Of a stretch of DNA of 19,209 nt, positions 1-7,220 are shown piece by piece (positions within the stretch are counted from its first letter, which is position 1; each line of letters starts with the position of its first letter). The notes beneath the pieces are model-generated. The model did not search any database. It had not been told where the DNA came from and was given only the letters and a program-made list of their open reading frames with translations. Position numbers and translations under genes: made by a program. The stretch is from S15-B10 sp045569115 (GTDB taxonomy: Bacteria; Fidelibacterota; Marinisomatia; Marinisomatales; S15-B10): the NCBI GenBank assembly GCA_045569115.1, contig JBJKZS010000115.1, positions 1 through 19,209 of the forward strand, in the 5' to 3' direction.

Positions 1-1
1 T

Positions 2-325
2 GAAACTTTAAAACCACTCAATATTATGTCAGAATTAATGCCGGAAGATATTCTCCCAATTAGCAGTAAAGAAATGACACTGCAGATGGGTCAAATTTAT
101 CATGATGCAGGAGACATTGAGAAGGGTAAAACAATTTTTAGGAAATTTCATGATTCTACTAGGCCTGATATTGTTGGATTCTTGCTCAACATTTATAAGC
201 AGAATGGATATATTAATGAATCAATAGATATTCTACAGCGTTGGACTGAGACATTCCCAACTGATACCAATGCTATAGCTCTGCTTAAACGTTACCTTAC
301 TGAGGTTACTTCTCCTGAATCTTGA
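2..325 (+). CDS. C-terminal fragment of a TPR-like protein (5' end outside the window)
   Basis: The frame is open from base 2 with no stop before it, so the ATG at 26 is probably internal and the gene is cut by the window edge; about 107 residues are visible. They are helical and repeat-like: a segment near residues 20-45 (QMGQIYHDAGDIEKGKTIF) and a second near 55-80 (NIYKQNGYINESIDIL) have the spacing of tetratricopeptide helices. The preceding stretch LMPEDILPIS resembles the linker before the small TPR-like tail found at the C-terminus of DUF2723-type membrane proteins (predicted protein O-glycosyltransferases) in Bacteroidota and relatives. That parent family is a guess from memory of its tail. 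The glycosyltransferase that follows overlaps its stop codon region, consistent with a shared surface-glycan or protein-glycosylation role. No catalytic part is visible. Confidence 0.6.
   Translation, partial: ETLKPLNIMSELMPEDILPISSKEMTLQMGQIYHDAGDIEKGKTIFRKFHDSTRPDIVGFLLNIYKQNGYINESIDILQRWTETFPTDTNAIALLKRYLTEVTSPES
302..317 (+). promoter_or_regulatory. Shine-Dalgarno-like GAGG and putative CTG start of the glycosyltransferase
   Basis: GAGG at 302-305 lies 9 bases before a CTG at 315-317 that is in frame with the glycosyltransferase. It is the only start-like arrangement between the in-frame stop at 276-278 and the first conserved beta strand at about 345. No ATG, GTG or TTG occurs in this frame before GTG at 480, which is inside the catalytic domain. 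CTG initiation is rare, so this is a proposal rather than an established site. Confidence 0.35.
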
Positions 326-1373
326 TCTAGTTGAATTTCCACTAGTTTCAATAATTATACCGCATTTTAAAGGAATTGAGACTTTATCTGAATGTCTTGA
401 TTCTGTAAATACCTCAACTTATTTAAATAGGGAAATAATCGTTGTAGATAATGCATCAGGAGATGGTAGTTCTGAATGGGTGCAAGAAAATCACCCTGAT
501 ATAATTCTTGTAAAGAACAAATTAAATGAGGGCTATGCGGGTGGTTGTAATCGCGGTGCGGAATTGGCAAATGGCGATTTTCTTATGTTTTTAAATAATG
601 ATACAACTCATATTAATAATTGGGTAGAACTTCTTGTGGAAGAGATGCTATCCAATCCAAATACTGCTGCCGTCCAACCAAAAATACTAAATTATTATAA
701 CACCGAACTTTTTGATTATGCTGGAGGATGTGGTGGTTCGATAGATGTATTAGCCTTTCCTTTTGCTAGAGGTAGATTATTTAATTCCCTGGAGGTTGAT
801 TCAAAACAATATGACAATGAAAAAAATATTTTTTGGGCCTCTGGAACAGCTTTACTAGTTAGAAAAACAGACTTTAATAAAGCTGGAAAATTCGACGAAA
901 CTTTTTTTGCTCACCAAGAAGAAATTGATTTACAATGGAAATTTCATCTTATGGGTCGAAATGTAAAGGTAGTACCAGAGTCAGTGGTGTATCATAAAAA
1001 TGCTGTTACTTTACCAGCTAAATCAATACGAAAACAATATTTAAATCATAGGAATTCTATTTTAATGCTTATTTCAAATTACTCTTTGCCAATAGTATTA
1101 TATTTATTACCGATTCGATTAGCTCTAGAGATTGTTGCAATAGCATATGCTCTATTTCTTTTTGATTTGAGACATGTTGTGGGAATTATCAAATCATTAG
1201 CATGGATATTATTTCACCCAAAAATTATATATTTGCGTCGTCAACACACAAAAAATCTACGGAAGGTAAAAGACAGAGACATTTTATCTGAAATGTATAA
1301 AGGAAGTATAGTATTGGATTATTTTATTTTTCGAAAAAAGAATTATCGAGATTTGTTTCCAACCCCAAGTTGA
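315..1373 (+). CDS. Family 2 glycosyltransferase (rhamnosyltransferase/WcaA-like)
   Basis: Inverting GT-A glycosyltransferase that probably adds a sugar to a surface polysaccharide or glycoprotein at the cytoplasmic face of the inner membrane. With the proposed start it is 352 residues. The domain begins with the strand VSIIIPHF (11-18), followed by the nucleotide-binding IIVVDNASGDGS (41-52). NEGYAGGCNRG (71-81) follows, then the metal-binding NND (94-96), and HQEEID (200-205) carries the probable catalytic acidic pair. A hydrophobic stretch around 255-282 suggests membrane association. The GTG at 480 would remove the first strand and the VDNAS motif, so it cannot be the true start; CTG at 315 is the best candidate, overlapping the upstream gene by 11 bases. 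A +1 frameshift from the upstream gene or a sequence error is the alternative. The family call is firm; the sugar and acceptor are unknown. Confidence 0.85.
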   Translation: MNLDLVEFPLVSIIIPHFKGIETLSECLDSVNTSTYLNREIIVVDNASGDGSSEWVQENHPDIILVKNKLNEGYAGGCNRGAELANGDFLMFLNNDTTHINNWVELLVEEMLSNPNTAAVQPKILNYYNTELFDYAGGCGGSIDVLAFPFARGRLFNSLEVDSKQYDNEKNIFWASGTALLVRKTDFNKAGKFDETFFAHQEEIDLQWKFHLMGRNVKVVPESVVYHKNAVTLPAKSIRKQYLNHRNSILMLISNYSLPIVLYLLPIRLALEIVAIAYALFLFDLRHVVGIIKSLAWILFHPKIIYLRRQHTKNLRKVKDRDILSEMYKGSIVLDYFIFRKKNYRDLFPTPS

Positions 1374-2188
1374 TATTTAGCTTTATTATCGGGATCTAGT
1401 TCTGAGAGCCTAGTCAATATTTTTAACTTTGAGGGAATTTCATCTGGCATTCGACTTAATACTTCGGCATGTCCTTTTAGAAAAATAATTGAATAGTGTT
1501 CTCGAGGATATTTTGAAAAAGTTTTTTCAAAATTTTTCAACATTTCATTTAAAGCAATATCTGCGCCTTCTAAATTATCTTCTTCAATAAAACTCATAGC
1601 ATCATAAAAATGAAATTTGGCAAGGCGAGTTTCTCTATATTTAGTTAGAAGGTCTACCATTTCCATTCGATCCTTCCAACCCAGTCGATATTGTGAAGAA
1701 ATACCCCGCAAAGCAATTTCTCGTGCTTTTTCATAAAAGCGGGTCCCAGCGAAATGATCATAAGTGTCAGCTTCACCAGCCAATGCTAAATATACGAAAA
1801 ACTCTAAAGCACTTGACAATGGTTCAAAGATTGCAACTGATGGCACAATACTTTGGCCCATATTATAAGGGAATTGAATACCCTTAGAAAAATACCTTTG
1901 ATCTACACCCACAGATACAAGACATTGAGCTGAAAAAAGGTGCTCACTTCCTTTATCAGCCACTCCTTCGAATATCAACTGAATATTTATACCGATTTCG
2001 AGGTCGCTATATTCTTCATCCCATTGATTTAGCTTAAAGAAGTTTGTTACCTCATTTTTTAGCGTTGATATAGAACGTCGGTCATTTTCTTTCAACCTTT
2101 GTGTGTCAATGGAAACTCTTACCTCTTTAAATTGAGCACTAAGAAAAGATGAATATGTAAAGACTATAATTAAGATTATTTTTCTCAT
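1343..2188 (-). CDS. DUF4835/PorD-like exported protein
   Basis: The 281-residue product begins with a clear signal peptide (MRKIILIIVFTYSSFLSAQ, cleavage near 19), so it is exported. The mature N-terminus FKEVRVSIDTQRL, then a segment with TLKNEVTNFF and NQWDEEY leading to IGINIQLIFE, follows the layout of the DUF4835 family, whose members in Bacteroidota are annotated as PorD-like proteins linked to the type IX secretion system. The middle has the family's pattern of an aromatic FVYLALAGEADTYD segment followed by helical residues. The C-terminal third (about 190-275) is helical and TPR-like. The gene is isolated on this strand, diverges from the CCA enzyme gene, and converges on the glycosyltransferase with a 31-base overlap of the two C-terminal coding ends. 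The family assignment is by recognised layout and is moderately sure; the role in secretion is inferred. Confidence 0.65.
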   Translation of the reverse strand: MRKIILIIVFTYSSFLSAQFKEVRVSIDTQRLKENDRRSISTLKNEVTNFFKLNQWDEEYSDLEIGINIQLIFEGVADKGSEHLFSAQCLVSVGVDQRYFSKGIQFPYNMGQSIVPSVAIFEPLSSALEFFVYLALAGEADTYDHFAGTRFYEKAREIALRGISSQYRLGWKDRMEMVDLLTKYRETRLAKFHFYDAMSFIEEDNLEGADIALNEMLKNFEKTFSKYPREHYSIIFLKGHAEVLSRMPDEIPSKLKILTRLSELDPDNKAKYQLGVGNKSR

Positions 2189-2277
2189 TAGATAAAGTTA
2201 TTGCGATTGGCGGGTCTCTTCAAGAAGAATCTTTTGAAATTCGTTGATTTATTAGTTGAAGTGTAAATTATCAGCTT

Positions 2278-3705
2278 ATGACAAATGTCAAGTCATTATT
2301 AAAGAACGACTCTAAATCTTACAGTATTCTGACTTCAGCGAGTGAAATGGCTGAAAATATGGATCTAGAGGTCTATGTTGTTGGAGGATATGTTCGAGAT
2401 ATAATCATCGGAAACAATCTTTCTGATATAGATATCATGGTTGTTGGTGATGGTATAAAATATGCCCGAAAACTAGTAATCAAATTAGATGGAAATAGTA
2501 TAGTTCCATTTGAAAAATTTGGTACAGCTCAAATTCTACTTGATGATGATATGGTTGAAGTATCTTCTGCCCGAAGTGAATCATATAGTATCAATTCTAG
2601 AAAACCCAAAATTGATTCAGCTGATCTAAGTACGGATCTCTCACGGCGAGATTTTACTATCAATGCGATGGCGGTCTCTTTAAATAAATCAAATTTTGGT
2701 GAACTTCACGATCCCTATAATGGTGTCCGAGACTTAAATAGAGGAATTATTCAAACTCCACTTGATCCTGATCAGACTTTTTCAGATGATCCTCTTAGAA
2801 TGTTAAGGGCAATCAGATTCGCATCTCAACTTGCTTTTAAAATAGATCCAAAGATTAAAGAGAGTATAAAAAAACATACCCAAAGGATAGATATTATATC
2901 AGCTGAAAGAATTACAGCAGAAATATTTAAAATTCTAGACTCTGATGTTCCTTCTGAAGGTTTTGACTTATTGAACGAAGTTGGTTTAATGGCAATTATA
3001 TTGCCTGAGATATCCGCATTGTTTGGTTTAGAACAACCTCCTGAATGGCATCATAAAGATATTTTTTATCATACACTTCAAGTAGTGGATAATATATCAA
3101 AGAATACAAATAAGACTAATTTGCGGTTTGCTGCACTTCTTCATGATATTGGGAAACCTATAACCCGGTGTTTAGATAAGAAACGAGGTTGGACATTTCA
3201 CGGTCATGATGCGGTTGGTGCGAATATGATAGACAGACTTGCTAGAAGAATGAAGTTATCAAAAGAAACTCGCGATTATTTAAAGAAACTAACCCTTCTT
3301 CATTTGCGTCCTATAGCTCTTGCCAAAGAAGAAATAACCGATAGTGCTGTAAGGCGTTTACTTGTATCCGCAGGAGATGAAATAGAAGATCTAATGACTC
3401 TTTGCCGGGCAGATATTACTTCTAAAAACCCAAAACTAGTAAAAAAGTATCTGGGAAACTTTGATCGTGTTGACAGGTTAATGAGGGATGTAACCGAACG
3501 TGATGCTTATAGTGCTTTTCAATCACCAATCAGAGGTGCACAGATTATGGAAGAATGCAACCTAGCTCCAGGGAAAATTGTCGGTGAAATAAAAAATGCT
3601 ATTGAAGAAGCTATTTTAGACGGGGAAATTGATAATAATTACGAATCTGCTTACGAGTATTTTCTTAAAATAAAAGTATCATTCTTAAAAAATAATGATA
3701 CTTAA
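2278..3705 (+). CDS. cca: CCA-adding tRNA nucleotidyltransferase with HD domain
   Basis: Adds or repairs the 3'-terminal CCA of tRNAs in the cytoplasm using CTP and ATP without a nucleic acid template. Class II polymerase-beta-type head: GGYVRD (36-41), the catalytic carboxylates in SDIDIMV (Asp50, Asp52), RRDFTINAMA (123-132) and DPLRMLRAIRFA (171-182) are all present. An HD phosphohydrolase domain follows, with HHKDIFYHTLQVV (258-270), ALLHDIGKP (286-294) and FHGHD (307-311); this could provide phosphodiesterase or phosphatase activity. At 475 residues it is the usual size of the HDIG-containing form. The ATG at 2278 places GGYVRD at a normal distance from the N-terminus. There is no Shine-Dalgarno sequence upstream. 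Poly(A) polymerases share the head domain, but the bacterial HD-fused form is normally CCA-adding. Monocistronic as far as the sequence shows. Confidence 0.93.
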   Translation: MTNVKSLLKNDSKSYSILTSASEMAENMDLEVYVVGGYVRDIIIGNNLSDIDIMVVGDGIKYARKLVIKLDGNSIVPFEKFGTAQILLDDDMVEVSSARSESYSINSRKPKIDSADLSTDLSRRDFTINAMAVSLNKSNFGELHDPYNGVRDLNRGIIQTPLDPDQTFSDDPLRMLRAIRFASQLAFKIDPKIKESIKKHTQRIDIISAERITAEIFKILDSDVPSEGFDLLNEVGLMAIILPEISALFGLEQPPEWHHKDIFYHTLQVVDNISKNTNKTNLRFAALLHDIGKPITRCLDKKRGWTFHGHDAVGANMIDRLARRMKLSKETRDYLKKLTLLHLRPIALAKEEITDSAVRRLLVSAGDEIEDLMTLCRADITSKNPKLVKKYLGNFDRVDRLMRDVTERDAYSAFQSPIRGAQIMEECNLAPGKIVGEIKNAIEEAILDGEIDNNYESAYEYFLKIKVSFLKNNDT

Positions 3706-3818
3706 ATTATGGGAGCTTTTGTTTTTATAATTTGAAAAAATAAATAATTCACAAAAAAAAATCAGACATCAAATGAAAAAAAGATTCATAAATTGAATCA
3801 AAAGTAAAATAGATTAGA

Positions 3819-5123
3819 ATGCATAAAATTTTATTAACAATATCTATTCTAATTAGCATTTCTTTTTCTCAACAGAGCTATACACTTGATCAATGTATTG
3901 ATATTGCAATGAAGAATAATATTGATATTCGAATAGCAAAAATGAGAGTTGCTTCAGCTCAAGCTGATAAAAAAGGTTCTCTTTCAGTTATATTGCCGAG
4001 AATAAGTGCGTCGACTGGCTCTGCTTTTCAAGGTGCTTACAATCAGGGTGTATTAGGTCAGGTGTTGAATAGTACAGGTTTATCTTTTAATGAATCAGAA
4101 TATCATTCAGGTTCTCTTTCAATAAACCAGAATATCTTTGATGGTGGTAACTGGTGGAATCAGATAGCCTTGAGTAAGAATTCTTATGATTTAGCTGTTG
4201 AAAGCGAACATTCTACTCGTGTTAATTCAGTATTATCCGTTAAGCAAGCATTCTATGAGCATCTCAAAAATATTGAATTATTGGAAGTATTTAGTCGTCA
4301 AGTGGAGCTTTCTGAACAGCAAGTTGAACGTGTACAACAACAATATGAGCTGGAAGCGGTTGCTAAATCTGATCTTCTCAAACAGAAAGTTGTTCTTGGA
4401 GATGCGAAGGTACAATATCTTAGGCAGGAGGCAGTTTTAAAGAATTCATCTAGATTCCTTGCTAATATAATAGGTATAGATATAAACACCTCTTTTGAAA
4501 TAGAAAAACCTATTGCAGATAAAGTAGGAAGAGATCAAATATTAGATTCTCAAGAATACTGGGGTTTAATTGAGCTTAACAATCCATCTCTTGTATCAAA
4601 ACGTATGCTAGTTACTTCAAGAGATTTACAGTTAAAAATTGCAAGAGCTGCTTATTTCCCAAACCTTTCCATGTCAGTAGGATATAGTGGTTCTTCAGAT
4701 AAGTTTGAAGAAGTTTTTTCAGATATAGATAATGAATGGCAGAGATCAATTAATTTTTCCATTTCTTACCCATTATTTACAGGGCTTCAAAGATCAGCAC
4801 AATTTCAAAGGGCGAGAATTCAATCAGATATTGAGAGGGAAGAACTAAACCAACTTACCCGGAATTTGAAGATTCAGTATGAAAATACATTTAGGCTTTG
4901 GGAGAATATCAATGCTTCTATACCTATTTTTGAAGATACGAAGACTTCGGCTGAAGAAGATTTGAAATTAGCTAGGGAAAGATATACTCTTGGCGCAGCC
5001 ACAATTCTAGATCTTTTAAATGCTCAACTATCAGTAGCACAGGCTAATAGTTCTCATGTCCGTGCAATATATGATGAGCGCATTTTGAAGGCTGAATTGG
5101 ATGCTCTAGTTGGTACTCAATAA
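3819..5123 (+). CDS. TolC-family outer membrane efflux protein
   Basis: Outer membrane channel of a tripartite export system. The 434-residue protein starts with a signal peptide (about residues 1-17, ending SISFS) and the typical first helix YTLDQCIDIAMKNN. The body shows the duplicated outer-membrane-efflux layout: long coiled-coil helices (about 125-200 and 330-425) alternating with amphipathic strands such as GSLSINQNIFDGG and FSISYPLFTGLQ. The C-terminus LGAATILDLLNAQLSVAQA matches the conserved end of the second repeat. It is the first gene of a four-part cluster with a MacA-like adaptor 16 bases downstream and MacB components after that, so it is very likely the dedicated exit channel of that pump. 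No clear Shine-Dalgarno precedes the ATG. The 113-base gap upstream is the likely promoter site, but I cannot identify boxes convincingly. Confidence 0.92.
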   Translation: MHKILLTISILISISFSQQSYTLDQCIDIAMKNNIDIRIAKMRVASAQADKKGSLSVILPRISASTGSAFQGAYNQGVLGQVLNSTGLSFNESEYHSGSLSINQNIFDGGNWWNQIALSKNSYDLAVESEHSTRVNSVLSVKQAFYEHLKNIELLEVFSRQVELSEQQVERVQQQYELEAVAKSDLLKQKVVLGDAKVQYLRQEAVLKNSSRFLANIIGIDINTSFEIEKPIADKVGRDQILDSQEYWGLIELNNPSLVSKRMLVTSRDLQLKIARAAYFPNLSMSVGYSGSSDKFEEVFSDIDNEWQRSINFSISYPLFTGLQRSAQFQRARIQSDIEREELNQLTRNLKIQYENTFRLWENINASIPIFEDTKTSAEEDLKLARERYTLGAATILDLLNAQLSVAQANSSHVRAIYDERILKAELDALVGTQ

Positions 5124-5139
5124 AAAACAATGAGGAATC

Positions 5140-6483
5140 ATGGCAAAAAAGAATAAAGGCAAAAAGAAGATTATTATTATTTCAATAATAATCGTTGTTT
5201 TGGCGACTATAGGTGGAGCATGGTATTTTTCTTCAAATGAGGAACCAATTAGTGTCACTATTGAACCTGTTTCTCGCCAGATTATAATTCATAAGGTAAC
5301 TGGTTCAGGAAGAATCGAGCCTGCAAAAAAAGTTGAACTTAGTGCAAACATAAGTGCTCTGATTATGGAAATCTCAGTAGAGGAAGGTGATTCAATAATG
5401 ATAGGGCAGCCTCTTATCTCTTTAGATCGAACAAGGTATGAGGCCGCTGCCGAGCAAGTCAGTTCAAGACTTAAATCAGCAAAAGCGAATCTAACAAAAA
5501 TGACAGCAATTAAAGATAGGGAAGATAAGCTCTTTGAAGAAAAGCTCATTTCTAGTCAGCAATTAGAGTCAGCTAATGCCTCCTTGCAAGCGGCAGAGTC
5601 TGAAGTGCTTACATCTCAGGCAGCACTTAAGTCAGCTATGGATGATCTTACCAAAACATCTTTACTAGCACCGAGTACAGGAATAGTGTTGGAAATTAAA
5701 AAAGATGAAGGAGAAATGGCTTTGGGCTCAATGTTTTCGGCGGATGTTTTAATGAGTCTTGCCGATCTTGAAAAAATGGAAGTTCATGTTAATGTAAATG
5801 AGAACGATGTTGTTTCAGTTAGTATTGGGGACACGTCAGAGATAGAAATTGATGCTTTTCAAGATACTCTTTTTTATGGCATAGTTACCGAAATTGCACA
5901 TGTTGCTCAAACAACCGGCTTAGGTACCCAAGACCAAGTAACAAACTATCAGGTAAAAGTAAGAATTCTAGAAGTCCCGGATGCTATCAGACCTGGAATG
6001 AGTGCAACAGCTAACATTATTACAGATAAAAAGAAGAATGCTCTGGCTATACCAATTCAGAGTTTAACCGTTCGCCCTTTTAGATCAGAGAATTTGCGAG
6101 TTAAAGAGGAAAAATTTCCCCAAAATGATTCCAATATGGAACCTTCAATAAAGTTTCAAGAACTTGAAGAATTAGTATTCGTCATCTCTGATAAACCTGG
6201 AGGTGTTATTCGAGATGGTAATCTTGATGGGATGGATAGTTTTGAAAAGAATGGAAAAATCAGGGATGATGGAAAATATGTTCATATTAGACCTATAAAG
6301 GTTGGTATTTCTTCGAATACACATTATGAAGTTTTAGATGGACTCAATGATGGTGAGGAAATAGTTATTGGAAGCTATAGAGCAATAAGTAAAGACCTTA
6401 GTCATAATAGCTTTGTAACCACAGAAGGTGATGAAGAAAAAAGAAAAGAAGAAAGTTTTTTCAAGGAGACGTTTGTTGAATAA
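5140..6483 (+). CDS. MacA-like periplasmic adaptor (HlyD/RND-MFP family)
   Basis: Periplasmic membrane fusion protein that links the inner-membrane MacB-type transporter to the TolC-like channel. The 447-residue protein has a lysine-rich N-terminus and one inner-membrane anchor (about 10-30). It continues with a split lipoyl/barrel-sandwich domain (about 64-97 and 172-205; note VEEGDSIMIGQPL and LLAPSTGIVLEI). Between its halves lies a coiled-coil hairpin (98-170) rich in Ala, Ser and Leu. The beta-barrel follows (about 210-300, ending RPGMSATANI). The membrane-proximal part carries an acidic insertion of about 70 residues (about 312-382), and the final VGISSNTHYEVLDGL..GEEIVIG is typical of MacA. 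A TGAGGA Shine-Dalgarno lies just before the ATG. The substrate is not revealed by the sequence. Confidence 0.9.
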   Translation: MAKKNKGKKKIIIISIIIVVLATIGGAWYFSSNEEPISVTIEPVSRQIIIHKVTGSGRIEPAKKVELSANISALIMEISVEEGDSIMIGQPLISLDRTRYEAAAEQVSSRLKSAKANLTKMTAIKDREDKLFEEKLISSQQLESANASLQAAESEVLTSQAALKSAMDDLTKTSLLAPSTGIVLEIKKDEGEMALGSMFSADVLMSLADLEKMEVHVNVNENDVVSVSIGDTSEIEIDAFQDTLFYGIVTEIAHVAQTTGLGTQDQVTNYQVKVRILEVPDAIRPGMSATANIITDKKKNALAIPIQSLTVRPFRSENLRVKEEKFPQNDSNMEPSIKFQELEELVFVISDKPGGVIRDGNLDGMDSFEKNGKIRDDGKYVHIRPIKVGISSNTHYEVLDGLNDGEEIVIGSYRAISKDLSHNSFVTTEGDEEKRKEESFFKETFVE

Positions 6484-6504
6484 GGAAACCTATTCATCTT
6501 CATT

Positions 6505-7218
6505 ATGAGTGATCTGATATCTCTTCAAGGGATAAAAAGGTATTACAATGTTGGTGGTGAAATTGTTCGTGCTTTAGATGGTGTAGATGTAGACATCAAC
6601 TCAAATGAATATATATCAATTATGGGTCCTTCAGGCTCAGGTAAATCAACATTAATGAATATGATAGGTTGTCTAGATACACCAACTTCTGGAACATATG
6701 AATTTGAAGGTGAGCTAGTTCATGATATGGATGATAACCAACTGGCTTCAATTAGAAATAGAAAAATTGGTTTTGTATTTCAGACTTTTAATCTACTACC
6801 TAAGGCAACGGCCTTAAGAAATGTAGAAGTTCCTCTTATATATGCTAATATAAATCGTGGAGATCGAATTGAGCAGGCTAAACAATCGCTGGAGGCCGTT
6901 GGACTTGGTGATAGAATCCACCATAAACCAAATGAACTTTCCGGTGGGCAACGGCAAAGAGTTGCTATTGCTCGTGCCCTTGTAAATAAACCTTCTATTA
7001 TTCTTGCTGATGAGCCAACTGGCAATCTTGATTCAAAGAGTGGAGTTGAAATCATGAAGATTTTTGATGATCTTTATAGGCAGGGAAATACGATTATTCT
7101 AGTAACACATGAGGAATACATTGCTGATCATGCTAATAGAACAATCCATATCTTTGATGGAAGAATAAAAGAGGATACTGGTAATAAAAAAGTATTAGAA
7201 GGTATTTCTTCAGCTTAG
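6505..7218 (+). CDS. MacB-type ABC transporter ATPase subunit
   Basis: Cytoplasmic ATPase that powers the two permeases downstream. All ABC motifs are intact in 237 residues: Walker A GPSGSGKS (41-48), Q-loop FVFQTFNLLP (Gln93), signature LSGGQRQR (145-152), Walker B IILADE (165-170) with PTGNLDS following, and the H-loop histidine in LVTHE (His202). The FNLLP after the Q-loop and the EPTGNLDS D-loop place it in the LolD/MacB/FtsE subgroup that works with FtsX-type permeases. Unlike E. coli MacB, ATPase and permease are separate proteins here. The gene is 21 bases after the adaptor, and the first permease starts 2 bases after its stop, so the cluster is almost certainly one operon. LolD-type lipoprotein release is an alternative, but the adjacent MacA and TolC genes favour export. 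Confidence 0.93.
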   Translation: MSDLISLQGIKRYYNVGGEIVRALDGVDVDINSNEYISIMGPSGSGKSTLMNMIGCLDTPTSGTYEFEGELVHDMDDNQLASIRNRKIGFVFQTFNLLPKATALRNVEVPLIYANINRGDRIEQAKQSLEAVGLGDRIHHKPNELSGGQRQRVAIARALVNKPSIILADEPTGNLDSKSGVEIMKIFDDLYRQGNTIILVTHEEYIADHANRTIHIFDGRIKEDTGNKKVLEGISSA

Positions 7219-7220
7219 TT

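Noticed and set aside
320..326. prfB-like programmed +1 frameshift at the TCT-TGA end of the first gene
   Set aside because: The +1 slip would need tRNA pairing from TCT to CTT, a poor match, and there is no closely placed Shine-Dalgarno stimulator as in prfB. A CTG start or sequence error explains the data better.
1842..1862. TGGCAC followed by TTTGG as a sigma-54 promoter
   Set aside because: It lies inside the PorD-like gene in the wrong context, and the GG-N10-GC spacing is not met.
1693..1887. Plus-strand open frame inside the PorD-like gene
   Set aside because: It is opposite a gene with a signal peptide and family-like layout, has no recognisable domain and is a shadow frame.
2251..2276. 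TTGATT and TAAATT boxes before the CCA enzyme gene, like those before gatC
   Set aside because: The spacer is only about 14 bases and both boxes are common words in AT-rich DNA; not enough to call a promoter.
3704..3733. Inverted repeat AAATTAT...ATAATTT after the CCA enzyme gene, as a possible terminator
   Set aside because: The 7-base stem is purely A/T with a 16-base loop and would be unstable; there is no GC-rich stem next to a T run.
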